Shown here: positions 1 through 8,053 of the stretch, piece by piece | Layout: each line of letters starts with the position of its first letter | Numbering within the stretch: position 1 is the first letter of the stretch | NCBI RefSeq assembly: GCF_003123745.1 | Contig: NZ_QETB01000001.1 | Span: forward strand, 682,001 to 746,000 | Source: Ancrocorticia populi | GTDB taxonomy: Bacteria > Actinomycetota > Actinomycetes > Actinomycetales > Actinomycetaceae | Reading direction: 5' to 3' | Length of the DNA stretch: 64,000 bases | Position numbers and translations under genes: made by a program | Notes under the pieces: generated by a model | What the model was told of the DNA's origin: nothing | Seen by the model: only the letters and a program-made list of their open reading frames with translations | The model's database searches: none

Positions 1-1
1 C

Positions 2-1279
2 GCCCGAGCATTGGGTGATTGGTTGATCGTAGGCGTAACCAGCGACACGTACGATCTGAGCCGCGGCAAGCTCAACGTACGGCAGAGCGCCTTGGAGCGT
101 ATTGAGAACGTTCGCAAGACTGGGCTCGCCGATCAGGTGCTGCTAGAAGAATATGCTGGGCAGAAGATCCTCGACATTCAGGAGTGGGGCGTCGATGTTT
201 TCGCGATCGGTTCGGACTGGGTGGGGAAGTTCGACTATCTGAAAGACTATTGCGACGTCGTCTACTTGGATCGAACTCGGGGAGTCTCAAGTACAAAGAT
301 TCGCAATGAGAGCTTAGGCATCCACAAGATCGGATTAGTTGGTGCGGGATCACTCGCCGAAGATCTTGTTGAGGAGGCGCGTTACGTCTCTGGTATCAGT
401 ATTGAGGCGGTGTGGGATTCTGATGCGGCCCTTGCGCGACAGCTCGCCTCTGATATGGAGTTGGGCTGGGCATACGAGGACTATAGCGAGCTCTTGAACA
501 ATGTGGATGCCGTATACGTCTCAACACCTGCGGACCAACGAGCACACATGATTCGTCAAGCCTTGGAGTGTGGGGTACATGTGTTGAGCGAACCACCGCT
601 CACGCTGACCAAACATGAGACTGAGCAGCTGACGAAGTTGGCAAGAGAGCGGCACTTAGTATTGGTCGAAGGAATCCGGACAGCCTACACTCCAGGTTTC
701 CAACGGATGATCGCATATGCACGGAGCGGTTCCATCGGGCAGATTAGGTCTGTGGAGGCAACGCTTACACATCCAGCAAGCTCCACGATACACAGCACTG
801 AAGAGCCACGGAATGCTGCCGCGGAACTCGCTGTATATCCTGTTTTCACGGTGCTCAAGCTTTTGGGCGGAGATTACACTGACCTGCGGTGCCACATTCT
901 CGAATCGGGTCCAGAGCACCCAAGCCTGCTGGCACGAATCGACATCGAGTATCCCACCGCCTTTGCCTCGGTCAAGGTTGGACTTGGTGTGCGGGCAGAA
1001 AACGATCTAGAGGTAGCTGGTACAGAGGGCACGCTGTATGTGCCCGCACCTTGGTGGCACAGCCAGCATTATGAGACCCGATTTGATGACGCCAATGAGA
1101 ACGAAGCATTCTACGAGCGCCTTGAAGGTGACGAGTACAGGTATGAACTTGCCGAGCTATCTACTCGGATTCGGGGCAATGGGCGCACTGCATATAAGCT
1201 CCGGAGCGAAGACTCAGTACTGATCGCTAAGATTGTTGAAGATATTCGAGAGTCGGCCCATATTTCGTCGTCGATCTAA
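2..1279 (+). CDS. TagD-like cytidylyltransferase fused to Gfo/Idh/MocA oxidoreductase (5' partial)
   Basis: The gene enters from the left edge, so its N-terminus is missing; the frame is open from base 2. The first ~95 visible residues are the C-terminal part of a glycerol-3-phosphate cytidylyltransferase (TagD) type nucleotidyltransferase: ALGDWLIVGV near the start and RTRGVSSTKIR, the RTxGxSTT signature of that family. From about residue 107 a second domain begins with the Rossmann motif IGLVGAG and runs as a Gfo/Idh/MocA oxidoreductase to the end. The usual catalytic EKP motif of that family reads EPP here (codons 590-598), so dehydrogenase activity is doubtful. Such fusions occur in surface-glycopolymer loci, where the first domain would make a CDP-activated polyol phosphate. 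Its neighbours also look like polysaccharide genes, which supports that role. The exact substrate is unknown. Confidence 0.8.
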   Translation, partial: ARALGDWLIVGVTSDTYDLSRGKLNVRQSALERIENVRKTGLADQVLLEEYAGQKILDIQEWGVDVFAIGSDWVGKFDYLKDYCDVVYLDRTRGVSSTKIRNESLGIHKIGLVGAGSLAEDLVEEARYVSGISIEAVWDSDAALARQLASDMELGWAYEDYSELLNNVDAVYVSTPADQRAHMIRQALECGVHVLSEPPLTLTKHETEQLTKLARERHLVLVEGIRTAYTPGFQRMIAYARSGSIGQIRSVEATLTHPASSTIHSTEEPRNAAAELAVYPVFTVLKLLGGDYTDLRCHILESGPEHPSLLARIDIEYPTAFASVKVGLGVRAENDLEVAGTEGTLYVPAPWWHSQHYETRFDDANENEAFYERLEGDEYRYELAELSTRIRGNGRTAYKLRSEDSVLIAKIVEDIRESAHISSSI

Positions 1280-1308
1280 GGTCTTTCAGGCGGGGCTTAG
1301 GGCGGCAA

Positions 1309-2637
1309 CTATCCCTTGATGAAGTTCTCATAGGTTCGGCGCATCTTTCGGTTCACGCGTTCCCTATATAGTGCGAATGATGTTCCTGGATCGGACGGAA
1401 GCTTAGACTGGAGTTCCTCAAAACTGAACGGCACTAGATTGCTCTCATCAGGTCGGAGGATCTCCCGAACTCCGCTAAAGAGAGTGCTATAGACGCTCAT
1501 CGCGAAATCGGTATCCCGGTTCACACCCTCGTCCATGGCATTCTCGACTGCTTCAAGAAGAGCAGCCGCTGTCCAATCTTCAACTGATAATGCTCGGCCG
1601 CTGTACCCAATCGACTCATAGAATGCTGGAACTTTGAAATTCCACGTGAGTCCTATGCTCGGGATGCCCAGAGCATATGAGGTGATGCTCGCATGCAGGC
1701 GATACGCAATGATTCCATCGCATCTTCTTAATTCGGATACGAGATCTTCGGGCTGGTTTATCGGCAACCGTACCTTACTCAGATCAATGTTGTTCTTTCG
1801 AACGAAATCGCTTAGGAAGACTTCATCGGCGTAATGGCCCGTAGTTAGCAGCCGATACTTGTATCCTTTCTCGGTTAGCTTGGCAATCACATCAAGCCAG
1901 AGGGCATGTTGCTTCGCAGCAGTAAACGGAATCTTGTTGTCCTTGAATATGCCCCTGCGGGTAACGACCAAACCGATGCACCTTTGACCCTGCTCTATGT
2001 CGGATTGACGTCCGGTCTGCGTCACCACTGCGGGGGAATCTGGAGCCAGTGCCTGTGAAGGAGACTGAGTTGCAGGGCGGGTGTGTATCAGCTGGCCAAG
2101 GATCTTACGCAAGCGACGGCGAGTCCTGCGCCCCCTGCTCGCCTTTCCATTTTGCTTGCTCAGCGATTCAGGCTTGATAGGTAAATCAGGCTTTCGAAAG
2201 ACGATATCCGCGAACACAGCAGGATCTGCAACCTGTGCAGCCGTGATGTCGGTGCCTTCAACGTATTTGCGGACGGCTTCATAGTTATCTCGGGTGGCAA
2301 TTTGCCGAACGCAAGGTAGGTTGAGAGCCGTTTTGAGCTGAACGCACTTAGGATTCTCTCCATCAAAATCCTCGACTCCTATGCTGGAGAAGATCACGGG
2401 TACGTTGTACTGTTCCGCAAGCTCAAGGGTTGTGATGGTCTTTCGGTAGAAGTTCTGATACCTGTAATTGAACAAGGGTGCTCCGCCAAAGACGATCAGG
2501 TCAGCTTCTGAAATGGACTTCTCAGCGGACGCAATATCGGCTCTGTTTCCCGACTTCAAAAACTTCTGCGTAATGATGCCAGCTGCTCTGCTGTTGATCT
2601 GATAATCGTCCCGCGTAAAGCCAAGGTTATCCATCAC
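1309..2637 (-). CDS. Polysaccharide pyruvyl transferase family protein (main frame, N-terminus frameshifted)
   Basis: Belongs to the WcaK/polysaccharide pyruvyl transferase family, which moves pyruvate from phosphoenolpyruvate onto sugars of surface polymers. Visible family features are the GGAPLFNYRYQ segment, the FSSIGVEDF strand, IATRDNYEA, and the C-terminal donor-site region with YRLHASITSYALGIPSIGL. The only start in this frame is GTG at 2637, but homologous sequence continues upstream in frame (DNVGDQII, the glycine-rich N-terminal loop) without a start codon. A well-placed ATG with a purine-rich ribosome site lies at 2735 in another frame. The gene therefore looks frameshifted near 2690-2700. 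A basic insert of about 45 residues (KASRGRRTRRRLRK...) sits in the middle. The residual product may be inactive. Confidence 0.75.
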   Translation of the reverse strand: MMDNLGFTRDDYQINSRAAGIITQKFLKSGNRADIASAEKSISEADLIVFGGAPLFNYRYQNFYRKTITTLELAEQYNVPVIFSSIGVEDFDGENPKCVQLKTALNLPCVRQIATRDNYEAVRKYVEGTDITAAQVADPAVFADIVFRKPDLPIKPESLSKQNGKASRGRRTRRRLRKILGQLIHTRPATQSPSQALAPDSPAVVTQTGRQSDIEQGQRCIGLVVTRRGIFKDNKIPFTAAKQHALWLDVIAKLTEKGYKYRLLTTGHYADEVFLSDFVRKNNIDLSKVRLPINQPEDLVSELRRCDGIIAYRLHASITSYALGIPSIGLTWNFKVPAFYESIGYSGRALSVEDWTAAALLEAVENAMDEGVNRDTDFAMSVYSTLFSGVREILRPDESNLVPFSFEELQSKLPSDPGTSFALYRERVNRKMRRTYENFIKG

Positions 2638-2735
2638 TGCATGGAGGATGCTTATGACGCAGCGTTCAATAATCTGGTCGCCGACATTGTCCGAGTCGCG
2701 GTGGTCAACAACAGAATCTGCTTCTTGGGAGGCAT
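2638..2735 (-). pseudogene. Displaced N-terminal coding segment of the pyruvyl transferase gene
   Basis: Reading leftwards from ATG at 2735, preceded by GAAGAGAG, gives MPPKKQILLLTTATR, a typical first beta strand for the family. The frame then leaves homology. The next family motif, SDNVGDQII, is in the frame of the downstream ORF. Restoring one base (for example a G in the run around 2693-2696) joins the two. Either a real 1-nt deletion or a sequencing error would explain this. Confidence 0.6.
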
Positions 2736-2950
2736 ATCGTCTCTCTTCGTAAGTCTAGATCTGGTGTCTAGATTCGCCACTGGCTAGCATTTTACACGGC
2801 ATTTATCCGGGTAGCTTGTGAAAGCATGTGGATCAATCGGATGCGCCTGTAACTCTCAAATGTGCCGAGTCCCGCGCATCAAGATCGGCCTAGCAGCTTC
2901 TTGGTTCATACGGTTGTCAGCGTTTCTTAAGCTTTGGCTGACACGGTGAC

Positions 2951-3784
2951 TTGAGAAGGGAAGGTGACGGGCTATTTCCGTCATCGCGAGCACAAGGAAC
3001 GGTGGGTCGTCCCGTGAACCTCGGCAGCCTGTTGAGCCCTAAGCGTCCAGTCAAGATGAGTTTGGGCGCCTACGAGAACATGATGAGAGTTGTGGACCGC
3101 TCAAGCTACTATCCCGATATGCCTCGCAAGTCGCGGCGTGAGCGTGTTGCGGACAATGTGAGGTGGTGGAAAGAGTGGGGATTCGTTAACGAGTGCTATA
3201 ACGAATACGGGCTGGATGTTAAAGACTTCCGCAACCAAGATGATTATGTTGAGCGATGGGCAGTCAAGCGGGACCGAAACTCAATTCACCACGGGAGCAT
3301 CAACCCAAAGAACCATAAGAATCTGGTGCTGGACAAGGTCCAGTTCTATTCCTACCTAGAGAAGATGCTCCCGGGCTACACTCCAACTGTTCGTATGGTC
3401 CTAGTGGGAAACCGATTGTTCTTCCCCATGCTTGAGAAGAAGACATCGATCGGAGCGTTACGAGCGCTGCCAGCCGGCAAATATGCCGTGAAGCCATCCC
3501 GTGGCACGATGGGCAAAAGGTTCTTCAGTTTCGAGAAGACTCCTGACAAAGAATTCGTCATGCATGGTGAATCAGTGACAGCGCGGGATGTCATGCGTGA
3601 GGCACGCGGTATGCGATTCCTGATCCAAGACTTCGTGGAGCAACACGACGCAATCAATAGGATTGCGCCCAATACGCTCAAAACAGTCGGATTGGGACGA
3701 GCAGATGGGGCACTAAGCTCGATCTCCACTACAGGCTCGAGGTTGCCCGCGAGGAAGGAAGCGACGATTGATTTCGCTACGTAG
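2951..3784 (+). pseudogene. Sugar-transfer-associated ATP-grasp protein, frameshifted and truncated
   Basis: The first ~240 residues resemble the ATP-grasp domain associated with sugar transfer in capsule/EPS loci: an N-terminal DNVRWWKEWGFVNECYNEYG segment, LDKVQFYSYLEKMLPG, the ATP-binding KYAVKPSRGTMGKRFF, and IQDFVEQHDAINRIAPNTLKTV. After NTLKTV the listed frame loses homology and ends. The +2 frame from about 3680 reads RIGTSRWGTKLDLHYRLEVA, which continues the family pattern, then stops near 3770. About 100 residues of the domain are absent. The TTG start at 2951 is weak; ATG at 3056 is a better candidate, though without a clear ribosome site. I read this as a decayed gene of the same surface-polymer locus. 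Confidence 0.6.
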
Positions 3785-3826
3785 GGAGATTGATACAGTC
3801 CCTGCTCAAAGATGGCACAGATGGCA

Positions 3827-3889
3827 AACGGCGGCCTCAAGGAACGTTGGAACTCCTGGAAGGACCAGTAGTACCGAGAGGCCGCCGTT
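3827..3889. repeat. 12-bp inverted repeat around a 39-nt spacer
   Basis: AACGGCGGCCTC (3827-3838) is matched exactly by its reverse complement GAGGCCGCCGTT (3878-3889). It lies between the broken ATP-grasp gene and the 3' end of dapD. It could be a large-loop terminator for dapD or the trace of a lost mobile element; no transposase sequence is visible. Confidence 0.7.
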
Positions 3890-3905
3890 ACCGATTAAAT
3901 AATTA

Positions 3906-4883
3906 CTAGTTCTTATGCAGGAAATCGTTGAGCTCCACGCCCTTTGAGCCGGGGCGGGGGAGCGCTTCGACTGCGCCAGAGGTGGAGTTGCGGCGGTACA
4001 TGATGTTGTCGCGGCCACCGAGTAAGTGTGCTGGCACCACGTCTGGTTCTTGGATGTAGCCCTCGCGGTTAGGCGATACGCCGCCCGAGGGCAGCAGGGT
4101 CACCTTGGTGCCTGCCGTGACGTAGAGTCCGGATTCGACCATGCAATCGTCGCCCACGGGGATCCCTAGGCCCGAGTTAGCGCCCAGTAGGGAACGCTTG
4201 CCCACGCGTACGCGCTGGCGTCCGCCGCCGGAGAGTGTGCCCATGGTGGAGGCGCCGCCTCCGATATCCGCGCCGTCATCTACCACCACGCCCTGAGATA
4301 CGCGGCCTTCAATCATCGCCCGGCCCAGTGAACCGGCGTTGTAGTTGACGAAGCCGGCGTGCATCACGGTAGTGCCTTCGGACAGGTATCCACCTAGACG
4401 CACGTTGTTGCCGTCTGCAATGCGCACGCCGGAGGGGATCACGTAATCGACCATGCGTGGGAACTTATCTACGGAGAAGATGCGGACCGGGGTGTTGGTT
4501 GCGGCGCGCACGCGCATGCGAGTTTCCTCAAAGTCTTCGAGGAAGCAGGGCCCCTTGCTGGTCCATGCCACGTTCTCTAGGACGGAGAAGATGCCGTCTA
4601 GATTGATCTCATTGGGCTTGACGAAGCGCCAGGAAAGTAGGTGGAGGCGGAGGTAGGCCGAGGCCGCGGAATCAGGTTCATCATCTAGATTGATGACAGT
4701 CTTAACGATACGAAGGTGAACGCGGCGCAGATCATCGTCGCGTTCCAAAGACTGTAGCGTCTCATCAGGCTGGGCATCCTCGCTGGGAGTGCCGATTTGC
4801 GGGTGCGGGTACCACACATCCAAGATCTTTCCATCAGGACGTGACGTGGCTAGGCCGAAGCCCCAAGCTGTATTTTCCGACAT
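3906..4883 (-). CDS. dapD: 2,3,4,5-tetrahydropyridine-2,6-dicarboxylate N-succinyltransferase
   Basis: DapD transfers succinyl from succinyl-CoA to tetrahydrodipicolinate in the succinylase route to meso-diaminopimelate and lysine, in the cytoplasm. The protein has the actinobacterial form of about 325 residues: an N-terminal helical domain, then left-handed beta-helix hexapeptide repeats (RIADGNNVRLGGYLSEGTTV, the GRVSQGVVVDDGADIGGGAS stretch, the LLGANSGLGIPVG turn). The open frame extends upstream to 4931, but family alignments begin at MSENTAWGFGLAT. A TAAGCT -10 box lies 7 nt before ATG 4883, so a near-leaderless start there is preferred. The gene stands alone beside the decayed polysaccharide genes, as housekeeping DNA flanking an accessory region. 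Confidence 0.93.
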   Translation of the reverse strand: MSENTAWGFGLATSRPDGKILDVWYPHPQIGTPSEDAQPDETLQSLERDDDLRRVHLRIVKTVINLDDEPDSAASAYLRLHLLSWRFVKPNEINLDGIFSVLENVAWTSKGPCFLEDFEETRMRVRAATNTPVRIFSVDKFPRMVDYVIPSGVRIADGNNVRLGGYLSEGTTVMHAGFVNYNAGSLGRAMIEGRVSQGVVVDDGADIGGGASTMGTLSGGGRQRVRVGKRSLLGANSGLGIPVGDDCMVESGLYVTAGTKVTLLPSGGVSPNREGYIQEPDVVPAHLLGGRDNIMYRRNSTSGAVEALPRPGSKGVELNDFLHKN

Positions 4884-4977
4884 GGATATCAGCTTACTCA
4901 TGTGCGCGTTACATGGCCGTAACGTGTACATAGGTCACAGGACAAATGTGTCAAACCTCCCCTGAAGGAGTAATGGA

Positions 4978-6126
4978 TTAGTCAGCCGCTAGGACGAAAG
5001 CCTTAACGGTGGGCCATGATTGGGCAAAGGCTGGGTGGAGATTGTCAGATAATTCATCAATTGGAACCCATCGCAGCTCAGTGGATTCGGGATCAACAAC
5101 CGGAGCAATGCCATCATGGCAACGGGCAACGAACGTATCGAATCTCCAATCCCCGTGATCGGCGGTGTGGCAGTCCTTGATGGAAAGATCGGTGATGCCA
5201 GTCTCCTCGGCGAACTCGCGCAGGCCGCCCGTTCGTGCATCCTCGTACCACTCGATCGCGCCTCCGGGGATGGACCACGTGCCGCCGCCGTGAGACCACG
5301 GTGCTCGCAACTGCATTAACACCTCGCGCCGGCCCTCGTGGTCCCGGTATGCGCACACTCCCGCGGCACCCGCGAGGCCCCAATGGCGCCTTCCGCACGA
5401 ACACAGGATGAAACCATCGGCGCTATGACGCGGCCGGAACGGCCGGGTCCGTGAAAGGAATCCGGCACCCACGGCGGTCTCGGGACCGTCCGCAGGTTCG
5501 GCCTCGGTCCACAGTTGGGTAATCGAAAGCCCTCGCGCGGCGAGCATCTCGCGTAGGCGCGGCAGGCTGAGGCCTACCACCCCGTGGTAATCGCCTTCCA
5601 CATGCTCGATGAAGGGCCCGCCTAGGCCGTCCACGGTGAAGGATCCGGCCACCCAAAGAGGCTCGGTGGAGGCGATGTAGGCATCGATCTCCGCCTGGCT
5701 CATCGGTGCCACGTGCACCCGGGCGTGGGAGAGGGCGGAAAGCCCCTCCCCGGAGATACCTTGCAGCAGGCAATGCCCGCTGTGAAGCACGCCCGAGCGC
5801 CCGGCCATGGCCGTGAGACGTTCCTTGGCCACCTCAGGGGTATGTGGCTTGCCAAAGACCTGCCCATCGAATTCGAACATGGAATCGCAACCGAGGATGA
5901 GGGAGGGAGTTTCCGTCGTCGGCAAAAAATCCTCGGAATCCAAAACGGCCCGGGCCTTCGCCGTAGCCAACGCGAGCACCTGCTGGCCGGGCCCTCCGCG
6001 GACTTGGGAAAGTACGGCGGGCTCATCCACGTGGGACACGCGGACTTCCGGTTCGATACCGGCGGCGCGCAATGTGGCCAGCCGGGCCGGGGACTTACTG
6101 GCCAGAATCAGGGGGAGGTGTTTCAA
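4978..6126 (-). CDS. Maf nucleotide pyrophosphatase fused to a NUDIX hydrolase
   Basis: Residues ~1-200 are a Maf/YceF-type nucleotide pyrophosphatase (LILASKSPAR at the start, catalytic GCDSMFEFDGQVFGKP, and GSFTVDGLGGPFIEHVEGDY). After a linker, residues ~240-382 form a NUDIX hydrolase with a complete Nudix box: GAIEWYE, seven residues, then REFAEETGI. Both halves hydrolyse non-canonical or damaged nucleoside triphosphates, so the fusion is a plausible nucleotide-pool sanitiser. The TTG start at 6126 overlaps the TGA stop of the DUF885 gene (TTGA), implying translational coupling. An upstream ATG at 6189 would add 21 residues with no Maf homology, so it was not chosen. Confidence 0.85.
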   Translation of the reverse strand: MKHLPLILASKSPARLATLRAAGIEPEVRVSHVDEPAVLSQVRGGPGQQVLALATAKARAVLDSEDFLPTTETPSLILGCDSMFEFDGQVFGKPHTPEVAKERLTAMAGRSGVLHSGHCLLQGISGEGLSALSHARVHVAPMSQAEIDAYIASTEPLWVAGSFTVDGLGGPFIEHVEGDYHGVVGLSLPRLREMLAARGLSITQLWTEAEPADGPETAVGAGFLSRTRPFRPRHSADGFILCSCGRRHWGLAGAAGVCAYRDHEGRREVLMQLRAPWSHGGGTWSIPGGAIEWYEDARTGGLREFAEETGITDLSIKDCHTADHGDWRFDTFVARCHDGIAPVVDPESTELRWVPIDELSDNLHPAFAQSWPTVKAFVLAAD

Positions 6127-7784
6127 CGAAGCGCCTCGGCCAATGTGTCCAAACCAAGCCCGCCCAAACGCAGCGCCTTCATGTGCCATGCCTTCATATC
6201 GAACTCTTCGCCAGCTTCCTCGGCACGGGTCTTGGCCTCCTCGCGCAGCTCATTCCAGATGCGCTGGCCGATCTTGTAGGAGGGGGCCTGCCCGGGCCAG
6301 CCAAGGTAGCGATCCAGTTCGAAGGACAGGAAGTTTTCCTCCATCGCCACGTTTTCGCGCAGGAACTTCCACGCGGAATCGTGATCCCACGGGCCGTTCC
6401 CGTAATCGCCCGCATCCTTACCCAAGTGAACGCCCAGATCCACCACCACTCGGGCAGCGCGCAGGCGCATCGAATCGAGCACGCCCATCCGATCGCCCGG
6501 ATCGTGTTGGAAGCCCAATTCGGCCATGAGCTGTTCGGCGTAGAGGGCCCAGCCCTCGCCGTGTCCGGAGGTCCAGCAGCAGTGGCGGCGCCACAGGTTG
6601 AGCTCATCGCGCATGAAGGTGGCCAGCCCCAGCTGCAGGTGATGGCCGGGCACGCCCTCGTGGAACACCGTGGTCTTCTCCTGCCACGTGGCAAAATCCG
6701 TGACGCCCGCAGGAACGGACCACCACATGCGGCCAGGGCGCGAGAAATCGTCCGTGGGGGCCGTGTAGTAGATGCCGCCCGTGCCGTCCTCAAGGACCAT
6801 GCACTCCATGGTCTTCATCGCGTCCGGGACATCGAAGTAGGTGCCGGAGATGGCTTCCATTGCGCCGTCCGCCGTTTCCTGCATCCACGTCCGGAGTTCG
6901 GTGGTGGAGTGAAGCTGGCGGTCCGGATCGTTGTTCAGGCGCTCCATTGCCTCGGCCACCGTGGTGCCAGGGCCATATAGCTGAGTGGCAATCTCCTCTT
7001 GTTCGGCGATGATCCGGGCCAGTTCGGCCTTGCCCCACTCGTAGGTTTCGTCAAGATCCACAGTGGCGCCGAGGAAGCCGCGTGAGAAGCGCTCGTAGCG
7101 CTCGCGGCCCACGCCGTCTTGTTCGATGGCTGAAGGAGCGATCTTTTCGCGCAGGAAGGTAGCCAGGGCCTCAAAGCTCGTGCGGGCGATCGCGGCGGCC
7201 TCTTCGAGTTCCTCGGTTAGGGCGGGGAACGCTTCGGCGCCCGCGGCGGCCAGCTTTGTGAAGTTGGAGGTATCCGGGTCCGCTTGGGAATCGCACTGTT
7301 CGGCGCAGCGGGCCACTTGGCGGGCCGGGAACGCCGGGCCTTCCTTAAGGCGGGTAAAGAGCGATTCCTTGTATCCCGCGAAGGCCGGCTCCACTGCACG
7401 CAGGCGGCGGGCGATGGTCTCCCACTGAGGCTCGGTGTCCGTGGGCATGAGATCGAAGATGTCCCGTACGCCCGTGAGGGGGCACTCAATTACGTTGAGC
7501 TGGCCCGTGACTTCGCCCGCGTTGATGAGGTCCAGCTCGCAGGTGAGGCGTTCGCGCAGGGCAGCGGCTCCCACTTCGTCTTGGGGGCTTTCGGGGGTAA
7601 GGGGCGCTAGGGCGGTGAGGGTTTCTTCGATCAGCGCCTTGTACGCCGCGGTGCCGGCCGGGGAGTAATCAGGAAACGCGCCCTCATCGCCACCCTCGAT
7701 TCCCACGGATGTTGCCAGATCGGGAAACATTTTGAGCAACGAGTAGAAGTAGGAATTTGAGAGCTCATCGATCGCAGTGGTCAT
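6123..7784 (-). CDS. DUF885 family protein, metallopeptidase-like
   Basis: A 553-residue protein of the DUF885 family, soluble, with no signal peptide. The family hallmark EGVPGHHLQ (His pair at residues 381-382) resembles a gluzincin zinc site, and FHEGVPGHH plus the downstream SGHGEGWALYAEQ segment are conserved in the family. Function is not established; a role as a carboxypeptidase or dipeptidase is generally assumed. The gene is the first of a two-gene unit with the Maf-NUDIX fusion. Its start is well fixed: TAGACT lies on the minus strand at 7796-7791, exactly 6 nt before ATG, with no Shine-Dalgarno sequence, so a leaderless mRNA is likely. Confidence 0.85.
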   Translation of the reverse strand: MTTAIDELSNSYFYSLLKMFPDLATSVGIEGGDEGAFPDYSPAGTAAYKALIEETLTALAPLTPESPQDEVGAAALRERLTCELDLINAGEVTGQLNVIECPLTGVRDIFDLMPTDTEPQWETIARRLRAVEPAFAGYKESLFTRLKEGPAFPARQVARCAEQCDSQADPDTSNFTKLAAAGAEAFPALTEELEEAAAIARTSFEALATFLREKIAPSAIEQDGVGRERYERFSRGFLGATVDLDETYEWGKAELARIIAEQEEIATQLYGPGTTVAEAMERLNNDPDRQLHSTTELRTWMQETADGAMEAISGTYFDVPDAMKTMECMVLEDGTGGIYYTAPTDDFSRPGRMWWSVPAGVTDFATWQEKTTVFHEGVPGHHLQLGLATFMRDELNLWRRHCCWTSGHGEGWALYAEQLMAELGFQHDPGDRMGVLDSMRLRAARVVVDLGVHLGKDAGDYGNGPWDHDSAWKFLRENVAMEENFLSFELDRYLGWPGQAPSYKIGQRIWNELREEAKTRAEEAGEEFDMKAWHMKALRLGGLGLDTLAEALR

Positions 7785-7790
7785 TGTTCT

Positions 7791-7796
7791 AGTCTA
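7791..7796 (-). promoter_or_regulatory. Leaderless -10 box for the DUF885 gene
   Basis: TAGACT on the minus strand is followed by exactly 6 nt and ATG, placing the predicted transcription start on the A of the start codon. Confidence 0.6.
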
Positions 7797-8053
7797 CCTA
7801 CGCCGAGTAGGGCGGGGCGCGTCTGGGTTTGTACTTGCGGTGATGCATGGGGAGATGCCCGTGCGGCTGGTGAGAGGTTTCTCAGGCTCAGTGAGCGCGG
7901 TGCTCCCATTCTCACGCTCGGGGGATTGGGCCGTTCTGTTAGCTAAGTCGCACTCGGAGGTGTAGCATCTTGTGGCCGGTGGATGACGAAGCGGGTGTGA
8001 GGTAGTACACTGGCATGTGATCAAACCCACATTGGTTCTATGGAGGATGAGGC

